Source: a virus
DNA length: 64,000 nucleotides
Reading direction: 5' to 3' (one strand)
Virus record (IMG/VR): IMGVR_UViG_3300020433_000003
Location: 1 to 64,000 of that record
Shown: in pieces, positions 1 through 7,366 of the stretch
Position numbering within the stretch: position 1 is the stretch's first letter
Layout: the number at the start of each line of letters is the position of its first letter
Notes under the pieces: model-generated
What the model was told of the DNA's origin: nothing
The model's input: the letters and a program-made list of their open reading frames with translations, nothing else
Databases searched by the model: none
Made by a program: the position numbers and the translations under genes

Positions 1-2
1 TC

Positions 3-548
3 TACTTTGAAACATATCTACCTGAGTATGCTGCCATATATGATAAGTTACCTATCAGTGCATTCGTCAGTCGCCCCGAGACACCTTCTCCTGATATGGA
101 TTTACCTAACTTACAGTTCTGGAATTGTATGGACTATGGGGTAACTGCTATATGTAAACAATTTATAGGGAGTATGGATTATGAGATATACAGTAGAGAT
201 TATGGGAATATGCATGGTAAGTACGTTGTTACACTGGATAATTATCATGAGGATATAGATAGAGTCGATTACAGCACTGCTGAGACTCCTGCTGAACACA
301 AGAGTCATAACTTAATAGAACTTGACAATGGTCAGTTTGCATTGTATCCTAATAACAGGTTAAGGATATATGATAACTCTCTTACACCTAAGAATCCTAA
401 GATGCCAGATTTCAAAGTGTCTACTAGGGTATTCAGTGTAGAGAGAGGACACATGGAACGCTATGGAGACACCGATGACTACCACTATGGACTACGAGAG
501 ACCGTCAATGGAGATGATGAGGAAGACATACTCGCAGTGGGTGGATAG
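3..548 (+). CDS. Unknown phage protein, 5'-truncated by the window edge
   Basis: The reading frame is open from base 3, so the gene begins before the window; the first ATG inside it is at 96. I do not recognise the family. The visible part is about 180 residues, rich in Tyr, Asp and Asn, with no membrane segment, repeat or catalytic motif that I can name. Its 3' end overlaps the probable start of the downstream NlpC/P60-type gene by about 40 bases, which suggests translational coupling. Its place upstream of the spike and baseplate genes hints at a structural or tail-assembly role, but that is inference only. Confidence 0.6.
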   Translation, partial: YFETYLPEYAAIYDKLPISAFVSRPETPSPDMDLPNLQFWNCMDYGVTAICKQFIGSMDYEIYSRDYGNMHGKYVVTLDNYHEDIDRVDYSTAETPAEHKSHNLIELDNGQFALYPNNRLRIYDNSLTPKNPKMPDFKVSTRVFSVERGHMERYGDTDDYHYGLRETVNGDDEEDILAVGG

Positions 549-1011
549 ACCATGGATTAAGGAGAAGATGAAGGTTGGTGATTGTTATGGTATATGCATG
601 GAGTTCTATGATAAGTTCTTTGATTTAAACCTGAGAGACTATCCAAACATTAATAGGAAGGCATTGTTTATGCCTGAGTTTATCGCTGATCAGGCAGACC
701 GATGGGAGGATGGTGTAATACATGTTTATGAGGGAGATAGGGATGTACCACCACCTAGTTTAGATGATCTGATGTTCGGTGACATGATGGTCATGAAACT
801 GTACTTAAATCCCCTACAAGGCGGTTATGCGAGTAAGGATGGGCGAATGTGTAACCACAGTGGCATTTACTTAGGACATGGTTATATGCTCCATCATGCA
901 TGGTTAGATCCAAGTAACATAGTAGACTTAAAGATTGATGGGTATTTGCTAAGGGCGGTAGAACTTGTTCTCAGATCCCCACATGTTGCAAACTATACAA
1001 ATCCTATATAA
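508..1011 (+). CDS. NlpC/P60-like cell-wall peptidase, probable tail-associated
   Basis: Protein of about 167 residues. Near the N-terminus a GDCYGICMEFY segment matches the NlpC/P60 nucleophile motif (Asp-Cys at the start of a helix). Near the C-terminus NHSGIYLGHGYMLHH matches the His-containing strand pair of the same family, seen for example in lambda tail protein K. Known members cleave peptide bonds in peptidoglycan. Here the likely role is local wall opening during tail penetration. The start is uncertain: ATG 463 is the longest option, while 508-517 places a weak GAGAG ribosome site at proper spacing. The gene overlaps its upstream neighbour, and its stop overlaps the next ATG (TAATG). 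Family call moderately sure; role inferred from context. Confidence 0.65.
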   Translation: MEMMRKTYSQWVDRPWIKEKMKVGDCYGICMEFYDKFFDLNLRDYPNINRKALFMPEFIADQADRWEDGVIHVYEGDRDVPPPSLDDLMFGDMMVMKLYLNPLQGGYASKDGRMCNHSGIYLGHGYMLHHAWLDPSNIVDLKIDGYLLRAVELVLRSPHVANYTNPI

Positions 1012-1199
1012 TGATGACACACATTTGTAACAATATGAGTAGACGATTCACATTACCTGTTGAGGTTGATGATTTCGGTGACATGTCGATAACATTCCCA
1101 GCAGAGTTAATGACTGAATTGGGATGGTACGAAGGAACCGAGATAGAATATACTGAGGAACTCGATGGGTCGATTATATTAAGAAAAGCAGAAAAATAA
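1011..1199 (+). CDS. AbrB/MazE-like small protein
   Basis: Protein of 62 residues if it starts at 1011 (TAATG overlap with the previous gene), or 54 residues from ATG 1035, where the conserved part begins. The order of features fits the swapped-hairpin AbrB/SpoVT fold: a strand ending in a Gly-Asp, a short strand with FPAELMTELGW, then EGTEIEYTEE, then a final strand IILRKAE. In bacteria this fold binds DNA as a dimer in transition-state regulators and antitoxins. No partner toxin is visible next to it. A DNA-binding or structural role is possible; the fold is judged by eye only. Confidence 0.5.
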   Translation: MMTHICNNMSRRFTLPVEVDDFGDMSITFPAELMTELGWYEGTEIEYTEELDGSIILRKAEK

Positions 1200-1211
1200 C
1201 CCCTTGACATT

Positions 1212-1880
1212 ATGAAGAGCGTGAATCAACAGATGCAATGGTTCGGAGTCGAGTCATGTGCAGGACGAGTAAAATACGATGATCCAAGAATGTATCATTT
1301 TAGGAGTTGGGAACCTCAGACTCCTTTTGCTCCAAGGTTCGATTGCCCGATGTGGTTAGATCAGGTAGAACCAGAAAAATGTAAAAAAATCCTAGAACAA
1401 TGGGAAGAAGAAAAACGTCCGTGGGCGACGTATAACTTCTTTGACGAGCAAATAGAAAATAACCTCTTACCTGAGATCCACTTGATGACTGGGGCATTCT
1501 GTGATATACTTGAAGTAGAAATGCCTGAGAAACTATGGATTCGTGGTTGGATTCATAAACTTACTGTCGGGCAACACTTACCAACTCATCATCATAGTAT
1601 TCATGAGAATACTTTCTTGTCAGGTAATATGTTACTTACACATAGTAAGACACCTACTGAGTATTACATTCCTGGATACTCTCTATATGGTGGCAACCTA
1701 ACTCCTGCCCCTATCCCTGGTATGACTACGATCTTTCCTTCTTGGGTAGAGCATAAAGTAGGTACAGTCAGTGAAACAAGGATTGCTCTGGCATGGGACA
1801 TATATACACAGGAAGCAATGGACTACTGTAAGAAGAGTTCACCTTCTAATGAAATGATGATGTCAATTCCTTTTGAATAA
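1212..1880 (+). CDS. 2OG-Fe(II) oxygenase-like protein (jelly-roll fold)
   Basis: Protein of 222 residues. The C-terminal half resembles the putative 2OG-Fe(II) oxygenase family common in marine T4-like phages. It has an HHH cluster (TVGQHLPTHHHS), an FLSGNMLL strand, then FPSWVEHKVG with the distal His, and a following Arg in ETRIALAWD. In the family, two His and an Asp/Glu bind iron and the Arg binds 2-oxoglutarate. The usual HxD is not obvious here because the first site reads H-H-H, so activity is uncertain. The substrate is unknown; such genes often sit next to tail genes. Its stop overlaps the next start (TAATG). Confidence 0.6.
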   Translation: MKSVNQQMQWFGVESCAGRVKYDDPRMYHFRSWEPQTPFAPRFDCPMWLDQVEPEKCKKILEQWEEEKRPWATYNFFDEQIENNLLPEIHLMTGAFCDILEVEMPEKLWIRGWIHKLTVGQHLPTHHHSIHENTFLSGNMLLTHSKTPTEYYIPGYSLYGGNLTPAPIPGMTTIFPSWVEHKVGTVSETRIALAWDIYTQEAMDYCKKSSPSNEMMMSIPFE

Positions 1881-2119
1881 TGAATGAAGAGTTCCTAAAC
1901 GCTTATAAAGAACACATGGATATGATCTCCAAGGCATTGGAGAATCTTGCTGCTCGTATACAGACAATAGAAGGTGCTATGGGTAAGATGCCCCCACCAG
2001 GGTCAGATATGATAAAGTACAAACCAGATGGGTATGAAGATCACCTCAATATGAAGGAACTTTTAGATGATATCTATATGAAGATAAATATGTTGGAAGA
2101 CCGTGTTGATAATCTTTAA
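1880..2119 (+). CDS. Small coiled-coil protein of unknown function
   Basis: Protein of 79 residues with heptad-like hydrophobic spacing at both ends (about residues 5-35 and 58-79), separated by a Pro/Gly-rich break (MPPPGSD). No family recognised. It is joined by TAATG overlaps to the oxygenase-like gene upstream and to the large virion gene downstream, so it is probably co-translated with them. A chaperone or adaptor for the following large protein would fit the position, but nothing in the sequence proves it. Confidence 0.6.
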   Translation: MNEEFLNAYKEHMDMISKALENLAARIQTIEGAMGKMPPPGSDMIKYKPDGYEDHLNMKELLDDIYMKINMLEDRVDNL

Positions 2120-5100
2120 TGGCAATATACATCCTCGAAACAGGTAGAGGATTCCCAAACGTAGATGCAGGAGGCGAATATCAACAGACATGGGAACGAC
2201 CATCGTCTAGTAGATACAAGTCACATAAGTTTCATTCGGGACCTGGCACCAACTACAACATAACCTTCAATGACGATGGACCTGGGTCCAGTATCTTCGG
2301 TCAGGACAAGGTGTATTATATTGGGGAGACAGAAGAGATATGTGTAGGTAACTGTGATAATGAAAGAGTAGGGATCTATCGCTTCTATCGTTCTGACGGT
2401 GGTAACCAAGATCACAAGTTTGTTCCTCAGAATGCACTCAGATATCCAGAGGACTTCCCTGGTGCCACCAGAGGTAATAGAAGAAACTTAACACATTCAT
2501 ATAACAAAGAACCAAGGAACGGTCAAGCAGTATTCTACATGGCACGCTCGAATGTGCCTGGTACGACACAACTATATCATTGGTATAACGCAACTTTAAA
2601 AGATAGTGCACTCAGTACATCAACTTCATACCTAAGTGGGTATGTCAATGTAGGCACAGTTGGATACATTTACACATCTGCATCAAATGCATCGACCTAT
2701 GCTGACACTGGTGAGACAGCAGTGCCACTATATGAGTATTATAAGAATAGAAACAACAGTTCACGAGATCACTTTTACACAGCAGACACTACAAGAGAAG
2801 TAAATTTACAGGCAAATGTTCCAGGAGTACCTAACTCACCACAACCTCGTGATCAAGAGTACACATATGTGGGTATTGTAGGGTATGTCTTTAAAGAAGA
2901 TCTAGGACAAGGTAACAGAAAGACAGTAGAAGGTGTAGGAATCATAGGACCGACTGGTTATGGTAGTCCAGTATCCTATGGAACAAGATCAGGATGGTAT
3001 AATTGGGACGCAACTGGTGCTGGAATCTATACTCAGCAGAATTATGAGTATCAATATGATGCAAATTCTGGTCCACTCAACCCAACTCCGACTCAAAGAC
3101 GTAATAATCGTTGGAGTGGAACTCCTTCTACCTCTGCATTTCCTAATTTTGGTTGGGGAGATCCAACTCTCTGCCCAAATTTAAACACAGATGCATTATT
3201 TGAGTGGGTCTATGGTAAAAGTGGAGCAGTCAAAGCAGCAGTTCCAAGATATTTGGAGTTTCATACTCTCTTTGACAGTCAATTTACCTATTATGTGTAC
3301 GATACTTCCTATCCATGGAAGGGTCCGATCTTCGGAATCCAGTATGCGACCTCAGATCGTAACTGTGGACCCAACCAAGAGGTCAATGATGACTGTATTT
3401 TAAACGAAACACTCCTTAATATTGATTACTACTCTCATTTTTATGAAATTAGAGAGGATTCTTGGAAGACTACACGTTCTAAGATGGCAATTACAGGTGC
3501 ACCTGGTGGAACTGGGGTCAATGAGTCGTTCAAAACTGTCGACACAGACACAAAACGTATACTTTTCCGTTACACATCCCGATTTGGTGACTCATTTAGC
3601 GTAGGTGACACCGTAAATGGGTGGGAAATTAGTGAAGTTGCATATTTTGGCAACAAACTAAGAGCAGGATATCTAGAATTGAAGGGTGATGGCAAGAAAT
3701 TTACCTATCAACAGGTCATAACTGCGAATGGAGAGAACGGAAAAGAGGCACAAGTCATATGTGGGTATGGAATACAGGACAAAGCGGGGTTCTTTGGAGT
3801 ATATGAGTTCCCTAAACGTGTATCTTACTACCGAGTTGAGATAGATAAGACCGCATTAGTCAGTAAACAGTCGATTGATATCGCAGATGTGGAGTGTATC
3901 GTCAATAAGAACGGAGAAATTCAGTCAATTCAGATAATCAATGGTGGAAGAGGGTACATAAATCCAAAAATTGTTATAGAAGAACCCGCACAACTCACAG
4001 AAGGTGGTGCGATGGACAATGTAAAAGAGAATATGAGGCAATTAGATGGTTGGGAAGGTGCATCTTTGCGTTCTCCTACCTCTACATTAGACAATCCTGA
4101 CGGAACTAAGCACAATTTTACCTTCAATACGATCAAAGAGAACCAAAAAGACTCGGAAAGAAGCATAGAATCCGATATGAACGAGCGTGAAGCGAAGGTT
4201 CCTTATGGAAAAGACTCAAATACACAGATTGTTGGCGCGGATGATGAACCAGATGTGGATGAACAGAGCGTAACTATGAACGATAGATCAAAAGTAAGGA
4301 CAATCAGTGCGGAACATAGGAGGAAAGGTAAGTTCAGACAGGCAAAAGTGGAGATTTTATCCCTAACTGCCGACGGAGCGATAGATGAAATCGTGATTAG
4401 AGACCGTGGATTTGGTTATGACACCGATCCTAACCGCAAACCAAAGGTTTGGATCATCCAAACAGAGGATGAACAGTATAAAATGCGTGGTCCTAATACA
4501 AAACAACAGCAAAAAGGGTTCAAGAATACCGTAGACGCTAATCAGAAGACCGAAGACCTTACTGAAAGGATGCGTGGAACTGGTGTAGAACCCTCACAGG
4601 GGTCACAAGAGGTCACTGGTATCAAAGGAGAGGTGCGTACAAAGAGTGGAGCGAAGGAAAATCAACTTTCTATCATGGATGATGGTGTCATGGGATCATT
4701 TGAGAGCATGATGGAAGGGTTTACTGCCGAATATCCCACTGGATACATCAAGATGACCAGTCCTGATGACGTTGAGAAGACTAAACTCTGCAATAATTTA
4801 CCAGCAGGGTGTGTAAACATCGAAATGCCATCAGTTGTGGGTAAAGCATTGTTCCCAGTAGAGACTGTACAGGGGATTATAGAGGTCAATAGCAGTTTTA
4901 AGAGTGTAATGGAGAATCAATACCCAGAAATGAAACGTGGTGCAACCACATCTGACGAGTCTACGACCTCTCTGAGCGATTTGTACGGGTGGAACAGTGG
5001 TGATGAGTGTATTTCCATAGCCCAACCCAAGTTTAAGACCGTTACACGTCTCCAAGACCTACCTTGTCCCTATGTTGATGAAGATACTGGTAAGAATTTT

Positions 5101-6207
5101 GGGTGGATGATCTACAAATACTGTGCAGCAGAGGGTGACAACGCATCATTTAAGGTTTCTTTGTCTGTTGAGGGCAAAACAACAGGTCCACAGGGTGAAG
5201 CATTCATGGAATTCATGCAAAAGTTGGCAAGACCCCAAGTTCAACCGACTAGACCTGTCATTGATAGTGGAAATAAGAAGAAAATGTGGAGATGTACTCG
5301 TCAAAACATTGAAGGAAGGTGTTATTGGGCACCTAGCGGATCGGATGACGTAGTTTTCGTACCAGTTGGACTTGATGAGAACACTTTTAACTGGGATGCG
5401 GGTAATTTTTCGGAAGTACAGCAACTTCAACTCTGGTTAGGCAACAATTTTGTTCATTCTACTAAGAGTATAAGTGGATCTGGTAATAATTTCAACCAAA
5501 CGTCCAACGTAATATCGGTTTCTGCGCTTTCTAATGGAGTTCCACCTAATGAATGTTGGGATACATACCTTAGACACGGTAATAATGCTAACGGAGTGCT
5601 AGATGTTTACTCTGCGTACTACAATAACAACAATACGCAAGGTAAAACACCAGGAGGAGGGTACTGGACGAGTAGCGGACTGTACAATGGGTACACTTGC
5701 GGGTCTAATCCATGTGGAGGGAGTTATAATTACTCATACGGAACACCTGGATTCAATAATAACAACGCTTGCGGTCTTGAATTCGTTAATGACATCTCTA
5801 TTGCTGTTGATCCGCGTATGTTTACGCAACTTGGTATGCGTATGGGACCATATACAGGAACCGTGAACGTGAAAAACTGGAACACGGGCTCTAACATCGC
5901 ATTTGGGCAAGCAGTGCAGAATATGGGCAACCCATTTTTCGCAGAATGTGAAGGAGAGGCATTTGGTCAGTCTCCTGCACAGATAAATCCACAACCTCCA
6001 CTAAGAAGACGTCGAGTTCACAAAGCGTCGCATGATCCAGGTGATGCTGAACTGTTAAAATCACAAGCACGCGATATTAACGACCTAGAATTTGAGGATG
6101 ACTCATGGAGAGAAAATTATGACCCTGATTTTGACTATGAAGCAGAAATAGCGAACAATCCAGTTTCTGATTTCTCAACTAACCCTATAACGGACATGAC
6201 ACAATAA
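2119..6207 (+). CDS. Large virion protein with DUF5648-like repeats
   Basis: Protein of 1362 residues. Residues about 50-260 contain degenerate copies of a module resembling DUF5648: LYEYYKN, then DHFYTAD, then VGIVGYVF. Two GxGY-type repeats follow (around residues 605-625 and 755-780), the same beta module that fills the gp7-like protein. The middle is charged and low in structure; the C-terminal part is rich in Asn, Gly, Tyr and Cys and ends in an acidic tail. It lies immediately upstream of a PAAR-like tip gene (TAATG overlap) and two genes before gp25, where T4-like phages often keep hub and spike genes. A baseplate hub or spike accessory role is inferred. I see no lysozyme domain. Confidence 0.65.
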   Translation: MAIYILETGRGFPNVDAGGEYQQTWERPSSSRYKSHKFHSGPGTNYNITFNDDGPGSSIFGQDKVYYIGETEEICVGNCDNERVGIYRFYRSDGGNQDHKFVPQNALRYPEDFPGATRGNRRNLTHSYNKEPRNGQAVFYMARSNVPGTTQLYHWYNATLKDSALSTSTSYLSGYVNVGTVGYIYTSASNASTYADTGETAVPLYEYYKNRNNSSRDHFYTADTTREVNLQANVPGVPNSPQPRDQEYTYVGIVGYVFKEDLGQGNRKTVEGVGIIGPTGYGSPVSYGTRSGWYNWDATGAGIYTQQNYEYQYDANSGPLNPTPTQRRNNRWSGTPSTSAFPNFGWGDPTLCPNLNTDALFEWVYGKSGAVKAAVPRYLEFHTLFDSQFTYYVYDTSYPWKGPIFGIQYATSDRNCGPNQEVNDDCILNETLLNIDYYSHFYEIREDSWKTTRSKMAITGAPGGTGVNESFKTVDTDTKRILFRYTSRFGDSFSVGDTVNGWEISEVAYFGNKLRAGYLELKGDGKKFTYQQVITANGENGKEAQVICGYGIQDKAGFFGVYEFPKRVSYYRVEIDKTALVSKQSIDIADVECIVNKNGEIQSIQIINGGRGYINPKIVIEEPAQLTEGGAMDNVKENMRQLDGWEGASLRSPTSTLDNPDGTKHNFTFNTIKENQKDSERSIESDMNEREAKVPYGKDSNTQIVGADDEPDVDEQSVTMNDRSKVRTISAEHRRKGKFRQAKVEILSLTADGAIDEIVIRDRGFGYDTDPNRKPKVWIIQTEDEQYKMRGPNTKQQQKGFKNTVDANQKTEDLTERMRGTGVEPSQGSQEVTGIKGEVRTKSGAKENQLSIMDDGVMGSFESMMEGFTAEYPTGYIKMTSPDDVEKTKLCNNLPAGCVNIEMPSVVGKALFPVETVQGIIEVNSSFKSVMENQYPEMKRGATTSDESTTSLSDLYGWNSGDECISIAQPKFKTVTRLQDLPCPYVDEDTGKNFGWMIYKYCAAEGDNASFKVSLSVEGKTTGPQGEAFMEFMQKLARPQVQPTRPVIDSGNKKKMWRCTRQNIEGRCYWAPSGSDDVVFVPVGLDENTFNWDAGNFSEVQQLQLWLGNNFVHSTKSISGSGNNFNQTSNVISVSALSNGVPPNECWDTYLRHGNNANGVLDVYSAYYNNNNTQGKTPGGGYWTSSGLYNGYTCGSNPCGGSYNYSYGTPGFNNNNACGLEFVNDISIAVDPRMFTQLGMRMGPYTGTVNVKNWNTGSNIAFGQAVQNMGNPFFAECEGEAFGQSPAQINPQPPLRRRRVHKASHDPGDAELLKSQARDINDLEFEDDSWRENYDPDFDYEAEIANNPVSDFSTNPITDMTQ

Positions 6208-6740
6208 TGGCAGCAGGAGTTTTACTACCAGTAGCACCTATTACAGGTTTACCTTGCTCGGGACATGGTATTTGTATCCCAAGTACGGTTCACTCTGTGC
6301 AATCTTGTGGTTCACCACCTATTCCTTACACTATTAAGATAAAAGAGTGGACATGTTGGTGGCCACCCACTCCATTGGTGCCTTTCGGACCACTTAGTCC
6401 ATTGAAAGCAATGGTATTGACCAATGGATTGCCTACAATGACATTTGGTGATAGATTCATACCACATATTTCACCATGTACCAATATTATCATCTATATG
6501 TGCCCATGTGGTAAATCTTTATGTCCAGTTCCGACTCCAATCCCTTGTAGTATACTTACAACCGAAGATATGGGTGGTGTAGGTCATATAAGAATCTTAT
6601 TTGCAACCTCTTTGACTGTATATGTTACCAAGTTGCCAATCGGACGTGTTCTAGACCCTCTGGGGGTAGGTACGTTGGCATATAGTTATCCATGTAACAG
6701 TGTGGTTGCATATGGGTCACCAAATGTGCTATCATCATAG
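6207..6740 (+). CDS. PAAR-like spike-tip protein
   Basis: Protein of 177 residues, rich in Pro, Gly and Cys, lacking charged helices. It has the feel of PAAR and PAAR-like proteins that cap phage and type VI secretion spikes: GHGICIPSTVHSVQSCG near the start, TFGDRFIPHISPC in the middle, and a terminal SVVAYGSPNVL resembling the closing PAAR strand. His and Cys residues in these places could bind a metal at the tip. About ten Cys are present, far more than in T4 gp5.4 (97 residues). It directly follows the large virion protein and precedes gp25, a fitting site for a central spike tip. Family call is by pattern only. Confidence 0.6.
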   Translation: MAAGVLLPVAPITGLPCSGHGICIPSTVHSVQSCGSPPIPYTIKIKEWTCWWPPTPLVPFGPLSPLKAMVLTNGLPTMTFGDRFIPHISPCTNIIIYMCPCGKSLCPVPTPIPCSILTTEDMGGVGHIRILFATSLTVYVTKLPIGRVLDPLGVGTLAYSYPCNSVVAYGSPNVLSS

Positions 6741-6759
6741 AATATTCAATTTTTAAGTT

Positions 6760-6912
6760 ATGCCAGTCAGAACAAAGACAGGAAATTTCGGATCTCAGGT
6801 AGTTTCGGACACAATCCCAAAAAAGACAAGACAGGGTGCGTCACAAAACACAAAAGTTAGTGCTACATCGAGAAATAAGGCGAAAAAGAAGTATAGAGGG
6901 CAAGGTCGCTAA
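6760..6912 (+). CDS. Small basic protein of unknown function
   Basis: Protein of 50 residues (ATG 6760, TAA 6910-6912). It is strongly basic, with a Lys/Arg-rich C-terminus (RNKAKKKYRGQGR) and Ser/Thr/Gln-rich middle, and no hydrophobic core. I believe similar short basic proteins occur beside gp25 in related phages, but I cannot verify this here. Only 19 bases separate it from the spike-tip gene, and a late promoter element follows within 10 bases, so it probably closes the upstream transcription unit. Possible nucleic-acid or virion binding; function unknown. Confidence 0.65.
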   Translation: MPVRTKTGNFGSQVVSDTIPKKTRQGASQNTKVSATSRNKAKKKYRGQGR

Positions 6913-6918
6913 AACTGC

Positions 6919-6926
6919 TATAAATA
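6919..6926 (+). promoter_or_regulatory. T4-like late promoter, upstream of gp25
   Basis: Perfect TATAAATA, the T4 late promoter element recognised in T4 by the gp55 sigma factor. It ends 25 bases before the gp25 ATG. A second, weaker CTAAATAA lies at 6939-6946. Confidence 0.75.
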
Positions 6927-6951
6927 AAACTGTAACGACTAAATAATCGTA

Positions 6952-7365
6952 ATGTCGACATACAGATTCCGATCAGAAAAGTTCTTATCTCGTGGATTCA
7001 AAGATTTAGCGATTTCTTTTGAGGCAAATCCTAATACTAATGACTTCTCAGCAGTAACAAACGAAAATGCTATCAAGCAATCGATTCGGAACCTTGTATT
7101 GACAAGTTTTGGTGAAAGACCTTTCCAACCGACCATTGGGTCAAGAGTGAGAGGTCTATTATTTGAACCGTTTGATGTTTTCATGTCAGAAGACTTGAAA
7201 GATGAAATATCAAACACAATAGAACGATTAGAACCAAGAGTAGAGTTGGTTAACGTTGACGTGAGACTTTCTGAGGATGAACATAGTATAGACGTTGGTA
7301 TTGAGTATGCCATCGTTGGACAACCGCAAACACAAGTGGTTGAATTCCTTTTAGAGAGAACATAA
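6952..7365 (+). CDS. 25: Baseplate wedge subunit gp25
   Basis: Protein of 137 residues, close to T4 gp25 (132 aa). It has the gp25/GPW lysozyme-like family signature in the middle: an ENAIKQSIRNLVLTSFGERPF helix-turn and then GSRVRGLLFEPFD. Despite the family name these proteins are structural; gp25 joins the gp6-gp53 part of the wedge and links baseplate to sheath. A late promoter lies just upstream, and gp6 follows after one base. This order (gp25, gp6) is conserved in T4-like phages. Confident call. Confidence 0.93.
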   Translation: MSTYRFRSEKFLSRGFKDLAISFEANPNTNDFSAVTNENAIKQSIRNLVLTSFGERPFQPTIGSRVRGLLFEPFDVFMSEDLKDEISNTIERLEPRVELVNVDVRLSEDEHSIDVGIEYAIVGQPQTQVVEFLLERT

Positions 7366-7366
7366 C

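Noticed and set aside
1203-1209. TTGACAT as a -35 box before the 2OG oxygenase-like gene
   Set aside because: No -10 box follows at 16-18 bases, and the start codon of the gene is already at 1212.
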